The position numbers and the translations under genes are program-made. Below the pieces are notes generated by a model that had not been told where the DNA came from, did no database searches, and saw nothing but the letters and a program-made list of their open reading frames with translations. Below, piece by piece: positions 1-9,800 of a stretch of 64,000 nucleotides of DNA; position 1 is the first letter of the stretch; every line of letters begins with the position of its first letter. The DNA is from Struthio camelus (taxonomy: Eukaryota > Chordata > Aves > Struthioniformes > Struthionidae): the NCBI RefSeq assembly GCF_040807025.1, contig NC_090964.1, forward strand, positions 8,146,214 to 8,210,213. The letters are read 5' to 3'.

Positions 1-3000
1 TTTTTAAGTTTGCACGCAAAAATAGCAAGGGTCATGCCCCCCTCCAGGGTTTCCTTTCCACTCGGAAAGGCAGCGCGCTGGAACGGCCGGGCGCATCAGC
101 CACAACCAAACCCAGCCGACGGTGCCCAGTGGCACCGCGGCGAGGCTGGCCCGAAGGCCCTTCGCCCAGCCCGACTGCAAGGGGTTTGTGCGCGGCAGAG
201 GTTTGCCGTTTCCCCTTCCCAGGGAAAAGGCGCGCTGGCGGGGAGCCGCGCGCACGGCCCGGCTCACGGGCGGGCGGCCGAGCAGGGTGCGCGGACCGGT
301 CCGAGCGCCCGATGGGGCACCGAGCTACCCCCTGCGCCTGCCCCGGCGCGATCATCACGCAGCGAATCATGCAGGCAAATCACAGCTAGCCTTCGCCCAC
401 GGCTGAATGTTAGTTCATTAACAGGAAGGGGGGTGACAAAGCCGCAGAAATCAAAGCCATTCAAATTGAAGGCTGAAACCGTGTTCGCCAGGTCTCGCTG
501 CTGCTCCTGCGAGAGCCGGGCCGGGCGCACGGGCGCCTCGCAGGCTCTCGCTTCCCAGCTACGCCCAAACTGCCCATCAGCGGCCCTTTTAACCAAACCT
601 GTTAGTTTTAAAGCACTTCTTGGTAGTTCAATCTCTCTCGCGCGTATACCGCAGTGGAGGGGAGATGGGATTGGAGGCCCCGGCACCTGCTGCGCTCTCG
701 GCTTGCCCCGAGGCGTCTAGCGCCTACGGTGCCGGCGCGCCTGAGCCTGCAGCCGGCCCGCGCCACAGCCCGGGGCGGCACGGCCTGTCCTTGCGGGGCT
801 CTGCCGGGGCTGGGGCCGGGGATTGCTTCCCTGCGCGGCCGTGGGAAAGCAAAGAAAGGCCTTGGGAGACTGCCGCCGAGCGCAACGGCTCGCGACGCGC
901 GGCCGGTTTCGGCGGTAGAGCTGGCACATCTGCTCCGCGGTTCCTTGGCCGAGCCCTGCTCGTCCGTGGCGCTCGGTCGCTGGTACCTCCTTCCCCGACG
1001 CCCTCCTCCTGCACCAACCGCACAGCTGCCCGGACGGATGTTTTCCATCACCCATCTACTTCCTAAAAGCACTCACGACGTCACGAAATGACAACAGAGC
1101 CAACATCGGGGACAGCAAAAACATCAAAGCCCTCCTGCCCTTGCCCAGGTGCCCTCCGGACTGTCCTGGGCCCTGACCGAGGGAGGCAGGGTTTCTCCCC
1201 AGGCTCGGCTTTGGGAGGGCTGGAGGAGGCACAGAGCCCCCGAGGGGCAGGCAGGTCCCAGCCCCGCTCCAGCCTTCGCCCCTCTGCTCCCGGCGCCGGG
1301 CGCGCGGGGCACCCGGGCTGGGCGCCGAGAGGCGCCGGAGAAGAAAGGAGGCCTGTTCGGCCCTCGGCAGGTACCTTGGCGAGCGGCGGCTCCTTCCTGT
1401 TACACGCCGTTTGGCACGCCGCGGCGCCCGCGGCAGCCAAAAACAGCTGCGCTCTTGAGAAGCTTCCCCGAGCCCGGGCTCCCGGCCATTTCTGGGGCCG
1501 AAGGGCCCGGCCACCGCTCCGCGCCCGCCGACGCCACCCGCCTCTGCGCGGATGCTCCCCAAAAAGCTCGTGCTTGGCCGCTGCGGCCCAGAGAGGGACA
1601 CTGTACCCTCCTTAAAGAGCAGAGGCAGGGAAAAGCTGCCGATCCTAACCCTTGGCCATGCATCCCAGGAGCCTGCGGGGTTGCTCACGCTTCCTGCCCA
1701 CCCGGTGCCCGCCCGCGCGGCGGTGTCCCCTTGCACCCTGCGTGCTCGTGGCTCCTCTGACGCTGGCTGGAAACCTCTCTGCTTTCGCTGCCGCTCACGC
1801 AACTGCCTCCAGCCAAGACGGCAGCCAGAGCGCTGTATTGCTCAGTAACCAGCTGGACAGGATTCCAGCAATAATTAGCAACCTTGAGTATTTTATTTTG
1901 AATCGTGATTCAGTGTCCTACCGCGGGTAATTCGTTCCACCCTGCTGCTGGCACAAGCGAGCTGCTGTCCCTCCCGCGCGCTCGCTCCCCGGTCGCTAGC
2001 CCTCGCTGCCTACACGCCTGGTTCGAGCGCGCCTGCTGCACCGTGGTGAAAGCGAGGTGCGCGGTGGGAGCAGCCCGGCTCCCGCTGGGGCTGTGCTGCC
2101 TTGCGTTCAGGCTGGAGGACAAAAAAGCGGATACTGCCCTGCTTCCTTTTCACCTGAGAGTTGTTCCCATGCTCCTACAAACCCAAGTCCTCCCTGCAGC
2201 ATCAAGCAACAGGTCAAGCGAGGTGCTGCCACCCCTTTGCAGCTCAACCTTCCGCTGTGCATTTCCCCACGCTCACAGCCTGCAGCCGGGGCAGCACCGG
2301 CAGCGGGGAGCTGCTGAAACCTGGCACTTGTTCCATATTTGCTCTGTTTTAATACCTAGTATTTCTCGGAGAAATTTGTTTTGAAAGTGTTTAGGAGCCT
2401 GCCTAGTCCTACGGTGGTTTCCAGCTTCCCTTTGCTGCGTTACGATGGAAGTAGCATCCGGGTAGAAGACTCCCAGTTGCTTGCAGCTTGGGGAAAAGAT
2501 TAACTGGGCTGTCCCCCAGCAGGGACCATGTTGCACCCAACACCGTCCCAGCCCTCTGCCACCACTTTCTGCACGGCTTTCCCCTCTCCATCTCCTCCCC
2601 TGCGCAGAAGAGGCTTTTCCCAGCAGGGATGCACCGCGAAAACGCCGCGGGTACGACGGATGCTCTGAGCCGACGCGGTAACAGCCGTACCACCAGCTAG
2701 CCCTCCCGCTCCGCAATAAAGCGCAAAGGTCGGAGCCAGGAGCGAGGTTTGGTTTTACACCGAGGATAAATGAGGCAGCAGGGCTGGGCTGGCGGCGGGC
2801 TCCGGCCGGTGCCTGCAGCCCCGTCCCGGGGCCCTCCCGTTAACGCGGCCGCTGCAGCCCCGCTGCCGGGGCAGACCGGGCGGCTCTGCCCGGTGGGACC
2901 CGGCCCATCCGCGAGCTCCCCCCGTCCCGCGGTCCGCTCTCCGGTACCGTCTCGCCCGCCGTGCGCTGCCCCCGGTCCCAAGGGCGCTGCGCGGGTCTCT

Positions 3001-3090
3001 GTCCGCCGCCTGCGCCGGGGGCGCTCTGGTCCCGGTGCTCCCCGAGTGCCCCAAGCCCGCCCGGTCCCCGCCGTGCGCTCCGGTCCCCCC
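1..3090 (-). other. BMP8A intron 1 (partial)
   Basis: GC-rich noncoding DNA running off the left edge. I looked for BMP8A exon 2 (the HWKEFRFDLTQIP-type prodomain segment) on the minus strand and did not find it, so exon 2 should lie to the left. The open frames here overlap on both strands and resemble nothing I know. Confidence 0.7.
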
Positions 3091-3468
3091 GTGCACCCCG
3101 GGTCCCGCCGGTGCCGCCGCGCGCTCCGGTTCCCCCCCCACCCCGTGCACCCCGGGTCCCGCCGGTGCCGCCGCGCGCTCCGGTCCTCCCCCCCCCACCC
3201 CGTGCACCCGGGTCCCGCCGGTGCCGCCGCGCGCTCCGGTCCTCCCCCCCCCACCCCGTGCACCCGGGTCCCGCCGGTGCCGCCGCGCGCTCCGGTCCTC
3301 CCCCCCCCCCCACCCCGTGCACCCCGGGTCCCGCCGGTGCCGCCGCGCGCTCCGGTCCTCCCCCCCCCCCACCCCGTGCACCCCGGGTCCCGCCGGTGCC
3401 GCCGCGCGCTCCGGTCCCCCCCCCCACCCCGTGCACCCCGGGTCCCGCCGGTGCCGCCGCGCGCTCAC
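3091..3468. repeat. Seven-copy GC-rich minisatellite at the BMP8A intron 1 donor
   Basis: Units begin GTGCAC at 3091, 3145, 3202, 3259, 3317, 3376 and 3431, spaced 54-59 bp. Each unit holds GGGTCCCGCCGGTGCCGCC and a GCGCTCCGG end, and a C-run of 5-11 bases accounts for most of the length variation. The last copy ends in GCGCTCACCC, which is the exon 1 donor site. On the BMP8A sense strand the array is G-rich. Confidence 0.95.
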
Positions 3469-3925
3469 CCATGTTGACGAGGCTGACGACGGTGTCGGCG
3501 CGGCTGACGACGCTGCCGGGCGGGGGGCTCTGGGTGCCGAGGCCGGTGAGCACGGGCCGGGACACCGCCGCCGCGGCAGCCTCCTCATCATCCTCCTCCT
3601 CCTCCTCCTCCTCCTCGCCGGCCACGGCGCGGTAGAGGTCGAGCATGAAGAGCGGCGCGGCGGCGGCGGGGGCGCGGGCGGCGGCGGGGTCCCGCGGCCG
3701 CGGCCGCCCCGGCAGCCCCAGCACGGCCAGGATCTCCCGCTGCACGTCGCGCCGCTCGCCGCCGCTGAGCCGCCGCTGCGGGAAGCCCGAGGCGTGGAGG
3801 CGGCGGCGGAGGACGCTGCCGCTGCCGCTGCCGCTGCCCAGCTGGCACAGCACCGCCGCCGCCCAGAGCAGCGCCAGGGCGCCCAGCGGCCCCCGGCCCG
3901 CCGCCGCCCCTCGCCCCGGCCCCAT
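3469..3925 (-). CDS. BMP8A: BMP8A exon 1: signal peptide and start of prodomain
   Basis: A secreted TGF-beta family ligand of the BMP5/6/7/8 group; only exon 1 (152 codons plus one base, phase 1) is inside the window. The start ATG (3923-3925) has a strong context (GCC ATG G). Residues 1-31 form a signal peptide with a Leu/Ala hydrophobic core ([15 protein letters not shown]). Next comes the prodomain hallmark [20 protein letters not shown], then [11 protein letters not shown] and [12 protein letters not shown], close to BMP8 as I recall it. A run of Glu/Asp from a GAG repeat follows. The exon ends SLVNM before GTGAGC, the same boundary as in BMP7/BMP8. The order MACF1 then BMP8A on one strand is the human arrangement. 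A longer upstream frame exists but lacks family similarity. Confidence 0.88.
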
Positions 3926-4200
3926 GGCACCGCCGCGGACCGGCCCCCCCGCCGCCGCCGCCGCCCGCCCGGCACCGAGCGGCGCCCGCGCGCCCGGCCC
4001 GGCCCGACCCGACCCGGCCCGACCGGACCCGGCCCGGCCCCCGCGCGGCGCCCGGCCCCGGCCCCCGCCCCGCCGGGCAAAGCGAGGGACGGTCCCGGCC
4101 GCCGGCGCCGCCCCGCACCGCCAGCCCGGGCGCAGCCGGAGCCCCGCCGCGACACGCCGAGGCCGGGAGCGCCGGACACCCGCCCCGCCGGGCACCCACC
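3470..4200 (-). promoter_or_regulatory. CpG-rich promoter region and exon 1 of BMP8A
   Basis: Very GC- and CpG-rich sequence over the BMP8A start and about 275 bp upstream, with short CCCGGCC/CCCGACC tandem blocks (about 3985-4045). No TATA box is evident. The transcription start site cannot be placed from sequence. Confidence 0.6.
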
Positions 4201-5090
4201 GCCCGCCGTGGGCACCCACCTCCCACGGGCAACGACCTCCAGGGGAACCCGCCTCCCCGGACTCCCGTCCCGCTGGACTTCCATCCCACCCGGCACCCAC
4301 CCTCCCATGGGTACCCACTTCACCAGCAGGCACCCACCCCCATGGGCACCCGCTACACCGGATCCCACTAGGCACCCACCCCATTGGGCAACGACCTCCA
4401 GGGGAACCCACCTCCCTGGACTGTCATCCCACTGGACTTCCATCCCACCCGGCACCCACCCCACCGTGGGTACCCACCTCACCAGCAGGCACCCACCTCC
4501 ATGGGAACCCACCGTGCCGGACACACGCCCTGCCAGGCACCCACCCCCATGGGCAACGACCTCCAGGGGAACCCACCTCCCTGGACTGTCATCCCACTGG
4601 ACTTCCATCCCACCCGGCACCCACCCCACCGTGGGCAATGACCACACTGGGCATCCTTCCCACCTGGCACCCACCCCCATGGGCACCCAATGTGCCGGAC
4701 ACACACCCCACCAGGCACCCACCACCCCTATGGGCCCACCCCACCAGCGGGCACCCACCCCCATGGGAAACGACCTCCAGGAGGACCCACCTCACTGGAC
4801 TCCCGTCCCACTGGACTTCCATCCCACCTGGCACCCACCCCCATGGGCCCACCCCACCGCGCTGGGCACCCTTCCCAACAGGCACCCACTTCCCCAGTGT
4901 GCACCCATTTAACCACTGGGCACCTCATCCCCCCATGCACCTACCTTACTGGACACCTGCCCCACCAGCCACCCACCCCCATGGGCACTGACCCCCACGG
5001 TGCACCCTTCCCACCAGGCACCACCCCATGGGCACCCACCTCACCAAACACCCTCACCTGCAAGCACCCACCACCCCCAGAAAAGCCCCT
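4170..5090. repeat. CACCC-rich minisatellite between MACF1 and BMP8A
   Basis: Degenerate tandem repeats built on GGCACCCACC with a larger period. The landmark AACGACCTCC recurs at 4231, 4390, 4555 and 4769 (spacings 159, 165 and 214 bp). I count about forty CACCC pentamers on the plus strand. Long open frames cross it in several phases on both strands because the repeat is poor in stop codons; they are not genes. Confidence 0.93.
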
Positions 5091-5262
5091 CGTATCTCTG
5101 GGGCAGGTGGCGGAGCGAGACCCCTGCTCCATCTGGGACAAACGCCCCACGGAGCCGCTCGCTCCCCCCGCACCCATCACCTCCCCGTGCAGGGTGACAG
5201 ACACGTTCCCTCGCTCGTACTTAAAAAGCTAACGCTTTGGAATAAAGTCGGAGGCAAGATCG

Positions 5263-5268
5263 TTTATT
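5263..5268 (-). terminator. Distal poly(A) signal AATAAA for MACF1
   Basis: TTTATT on the plus strand, AATAAA on the minus strand, in sequence unlike the CACCC repeat that begins about 170 nt further on. Cleavage would fall around 5235-5253. Confidence 0.65.
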
Positions 5269-5473
5269 ACCGCAAGCAATTTTAATACAAAAATGTGTCT
5301 GTTTTTTTAAACAATTCATTGGTAGAGCTTCAGTTTTGCCTCAATTTAAACCAATTGAGAGAATCACACAGCAACATGGTCAGAGCTGAAGAGGAACAAT
5401 ATTTAATAAATACAGGAGCTCCGGAGAGCCCTCTCCCCCCCGCCCCTCTCCTGGTCACTTGGTCAGTTTGATT

Positions 5474-5479
5474 TTTATT
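5474..5479 (-). terminator. Internal poly(A) signal AATAAA in MACF1 3' UTR
   Basis: A canonical hexamer that would give a 3' UTR of about 1.1 kb if used. A possible alternative polyadenylation site. Confidence 0.4.
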
Positions 5480-5961
5480 ACAAAGAAAAAGTAGCGTACA
5501 AAAGCGAGACAGGACTCGTAGCAAGTGTGCTGGTGAGACTCATTTCAAGGACAAGCGACTGTGCGTGTAAGTCCAGATTTCTTCTAGGAGCAGAGGTCAC
5601 ATCAATCTCAGCCTGGTTGGAAGTGGAATGACCAGTTAAATAATAAATAGGAAAAAGAGATGCAGATAAATAGCAATTCAGTAATTAACAGCTCGAGTCA
5701 GTCTCGTAGGCCATCAATCCAGAAGAATCCTCTAATTTGTAGGACGGGAAGTGAGAACGCCCTTTTCATCCCACCACCGCGAAAGGATGTATTTCAGTGA
5801 TCCAAACCTGCAATCTTACTAGTGTGGTCTCTTCCGGACAGCTTCAGCGTGAACCCTCTCCCCCAAACCCATCACTATTGTTTGCTCTTTAAAAATGAAG
5901 TTGCCGGGACAGTATTTTAAAGACAGCAGTTGCAATGAACTTAGCTGTAGCGTGTGCAAAT

Positions 5962-5967
5962 TTTATT
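5962..5967 (-). terminator. Proximal poly(A) signal AATAAA in MACF1 3' UTR
   Basis: A canonical hexamer that would give a 3' UTR of about 0.65 kb if used. Use cannot be judged from sequence. Confidence 0.35.
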
Positions 5968-6595
5968 AATTCAAACTCCACTTTCTTCAGGTAAAATCAC
6001 ATAACTTTAAAAAAAATGGAAACGTAAGCCCCAAGTCCCCTCACCTCATGTTTCTCTGTTTGAGGTATCTGTGATTTACAAAAAGAGAGTTCCTTGAACA
6101 CTGTAGGATTCATGTCTTTGTTTTTAAATATAATTTACCTTGCTGAGACAGCAAGTTAAGTTTATAAAGATGCATTTAGGAAACAATCCTAAAAGATAAA
6201 GCAGGTTCACACCCTGCACCGCGCAGAAATCCTATTTATATTTTAGTTTTTCTTTACACTTTCACATCTTGACCTTTTTTGCTTCCTTTTTTTTTTTCTC
6301 TTCTCTCCCACATTTCAGTTTTCCAGGCCCCTCTTTGAATAGGGGTCGCCGAGAGGCAATTTTTATCTACATAAATATTCACATGAAAATAGTAACTTAC
6401 AAAAAAGGAAAAAAAAACAAATAAGGCAGCTTCATAACACAATTATTCTTTTACACTTTTAACAATATAATTTCTCCCGTTTAGAATAAATATACATCCA
6501 ATGTACGTAGCAGGGTTAAAAATTGGACACAGGTTGGTTGGTTTTTTTTTTTTTTTTTTTTCCTTTCTTTCTTTCAGGAGGGCACGGGTACAGTA

Positions 6596-6852
6596 TTATC
6601 TTTTGGGGCCTGGAGTTTTTGGGGTGGCAGTGGTTGTTTTCTTGGACATGGTCGGGATTTTGGAGGGCTTGGCCATGCCCCGGCGCGAGCCGCCTTGCCC
6701 CCCGGCCACGCTGCTTTCCGAAGTGTCCGAGCACGCCGACTGCGTTTCCAGCAGGTCGAAATCGGAGGCGTCGCTTCCCCGCCGGCTGCTCGCTCGGCTT
6801 CCCGTGCGGCTCCCGGCGCGGCTGGTGGGACGACTGGCAGTTTTTTTCGGAT
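6596..6852 (-). CDS. MACF1: MACF1 last exon, coding part with SKIP motif
   Basis: 257 nt, residues 3254-3338 and a TAA stop at 6596-6598. It starts with a split Asp (DPKKTASRP) and carries Gly-Ser-Arg repeats ([17 protein letters not shown]), then [20 protein letters not shown], and [11 protein letters not shown] near the end. SKIP (about residue 3317) fits the SxIP consensus for EB1 binding at microtubule plus ends. Ser residues in the GSR repeats are the type phosphorylated by GSK3 to release MACF1 from microtubules. Confidence 0.97.
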
Positions 6853-9800
6853 CTGCAAGGAGAAACCCCCCGAGGGGTGAGGGTGCCGCGGGGGGAGCCG
6901 CTCGTGCCGGCCCGGCTCGCCTCCCGGCTGCCCCGGCCGCGTGCCGTGACTCACGGGGTGGAGTTTCCCTCCCCGGCCCCGCACCGACGGCCGCGGCAGC
7001 TGCTTGCAATAACCGGGACACCCTCCACCCCTGAAACACGGGGTTTCGTCACAGGGACTGACTCATTTACCCAACTTTGAAAGGGAAAAGGGAGCCGCTG
7101 GCGCCGCACCCCCCAGCGCCGGCTGCGGCACCCCCTCGGCGCGGCGGGCAGAGAAGCGCAGCAGCTTGCACCGTCCCCGCGTTCGCTGGAGGCTCAGCCG
7201 GGCTCCTGGGCGGGTTTAGCACTTTCTCTCCCGACCTAAAAACCAACTGGGAACAGCGGCGGCCGGAGTTTTTAACGTTTGTTCCTGGACTTACTGACCT
7301 GCCCGACTGGTTTTGGCACCTGTAGAGACCGGAGAGGAGCTGTTACTGGTGTCCCCAGCGAGGGAGGTCCGGCTGGAGTGGAAGGTGGGTCGCTTCAGCT
7401 TGCTGCCCGCCGACGGAGTCACCTTGGAACGAAGAGCACAGAGAGCATCTCTCAGATGCCGCGTGGGCAGGCTGCCTTACCCGATCGACGGCACGTCAGA
7501 GATCGCTACCTCGGCAAAAAGATTTTGAGACATAAGAAACATCCATCTTAATGGTCAAGGAGGACACAAGTGCTCATTTCAAGCAGCAGCTGAAAAACAG
7601 CCTGGATCCTGCGAATCCCGACAGCAGTTTTGTGCACGGCAGGTTGACGCACAGCTATTTCTGTTCGTTTTTAAAAAAAAAAAAAAAAAAAAAAGCAAAG
7701 CTGCTATCCATCCGGAGGACCACAGCATTATCTGGGGTCTAAAACTCCCCAAAGAGAAAGTGAAATCTTGCAAAAATGTGTATTTTAGCATCTAAGCCAC
7801 CCAGGACTGTTTTGGAAGGTTAAATACAATGCAGTACTTAAAAAAAAAAAATATATATATATATAGTTGTAGGAGCGCATCTGTGCTGTGCGATGCTGTA
7901 AGTCAGAAGGACTTTCTCCTGGTGTACGTCCCCTGGGACAGGTCCGTGCACACACACAAAACACTGCGCTGGCTTCCAAAGGACGGACAAATGCAAACAA
8001 GGAGGCACCAGCGACGACCGAACACACAAAACGCAGCGGAACGGGAAGCTCCGGCGAGGTGGCTTGGGTCGCCCTCCGCACCCTGTGCGTGTTGGACCGG
8101 GTCGCTCCGTGACCTTTAAGATGTTGCGGACGAACACGGGGGAAAGCAGCACGACACGCAGCCTCCTCCCGCCGGTGCGGAAGGACACAGACGGACAAAA
8201 GGCCGAGAAGGGCGTCGAGGAGAGAGAGGGCGCCTGGATCCAACTGCAAAGGGCAGCTCCAGTTTCAGATGCAAACCAAAGCTTTGGGTTCGAGGCAGAT
8301 CAGCGTTATTGCAGGGGAGCAACTGCCCGAGGCGTTCCCAGTCCCTCCGGCGGGGACCAGCGAGCTGCAGAGGTGACACCGGAGGGGCATCTCTCCACGT
8401 ACTTCAAAGCAGCAGCTGGAGACGTTTCCCTCCACTCCCTGTAATTTGGAGACTTTTGGAGAACTTAAGAATCTCTGAATCGCATGAAACTGGAGCTACG
8501 GTGGAGGACAGGGCAGCAGAAGAAGGAAAGCCAAGCACTGGGCTTCCCTTCTGTCGCCATGGGAATTAAATTCAAATGACAGAGGATCGTGAGGGTATGG
8601 TTTTCGTTATCAGAGATTTCCATTCTGGTCCTTGATCCTACATTATACAGAAGTTATAGCAACAAGCTGGTAATTTAGGGCAATTCAGAAAGGGCTCCTG
8701 ACCTTCTGAGGATTAAAAAAAAAATCTTCTTTGCTTGAAAATGCTTTCAAGCAAGATCGAGTTATTTTGACAGTGCAAACTACCATTGAAGTGAATCACC
8801 AAAATCTACCAGGTATTTCTTATCACCACCAATTCACAAGATCGGGAAAGTCCACGAGGAGGCTGAAATTTTAGGCAGATTGAAGTCTCAACACGAATTC
8901 ATCTTGCTCTGAACATCAAACACAAGCGAGCCTGTGATCTTACCAGACATACCATACGTGCTTCAACACAGTGATAACTATAAGCACTTCATAAAAATGA
9001 AGGCAAAGTGGTTACTGTGCATGCGCTGTAGCTGATTTTCAAGTCTTAACTCGGCTGTTGGATTCCAATTTTTGCATACCAATCGTGGTCTTTTTTGAAT
9101 ACATAAAAGCTGTTAAAGCTTGGAAATTTCCTCTTTTTTTTAAAGCACAACGCGACAAATAATACTCTTTCCATTTGAAAACAAGTAAATATTAATTGCA
9201 AGCAGACAACTCTGCACATTGCGTTTTGTTGTAAAGGTTGATGTTTTGTTTAAGCCGAGTTAGAAACCCATGAAAAACGCCAACAGACTCAGCGTTAGCT
9301 GTGCTAACAAGCCGCTGGTCTAACAAAAGGAAAAGCATTAAACAGGAAAGGAAGCAGGACTTTTCTTTGGCAGCTGCACTCCGGCCTTTCAACAGGTCCT
9401 TGGGACTAGGAGACCATACTCTACCTCGGTGCTCGAGAGCTGGAAGTCGGAATAATCGTATCCCCTCAGAGGGGTGCCCGCTTTACTGTTTATCAACCAG
9501 GGTTTGTCATAACATCGAGAGAAGTGATGTGGAGTCTGTGAAATGGAAAATCCAAAGAGAGAGTGGGGAGAAGGGGGAAGAGGTGGAAGTGAGTGAAAAA
9601 AATGAAACAGAAAAGTATCTGGAATGGGAAAAAAATAAACAGCACAAAAACAAAACAAAAGAACCAAATGGAAAATATATAAATTCCAAAAAGAAAAAAA
9701 AATCAAAATAAAACATGCATGGGCGAACGATGTGGTAGGAAAGGAGAGACAACGGGAAATCACTTCTTCCTCCGTGCTAGCCTGATGGCCCAGCTCCAGG

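Larger units (their letters stand above)
5245..6595 (-). other. MACF1: MACF1 3' untranslated region
   Basis: AT-rich noncoding sequence from the TAA stop to the most distal AATAAA. It contains a run of 20 T at 6542-6561 (A20 in the mRNA, about 35 nt after the stop). The 3' end position is an estimate from the poly(A) signal. The small open frames here are not credible genes. Confidence 0.8.

Noticed and set aside
3091..3468. Regular repeats as a CRISPR array
   Set aside because: There are no unique spacers: whole units repeat, with length changes in the C-run, inside a vertebrate intron.
3469..3925. BMP5, BMP6 or BMP7 instead of BMP8A
   Set aside because: The prodomain segment [21 protein letters not shown] and the VNM exon end fit BMP8 best, and MACF1 adjacency is diagnostic.
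2755..4764. Minus-strand 669-codon frame starting in the CACCC array
   Set aside because: It reads through repeats and the BMP8A donor. Part of it is a different phase of the real BMP8A exon; the frame with family similarity starts at 3925 and ends at 3469.
3035..4991. Plus-strand open frames of 625 and 448 codons
   Set aside because: They cross both minisatellites and the antisense of BMP8A exon 1, are Pro/Arg/His-rich from repeat translation, and several phases are open at once.
7673..7694. A22 tract as the tail of a retrocopy or SINE
   Set aside because: No coding similarity, tRNA-like promoter or flanking target-site duplication could be seen.
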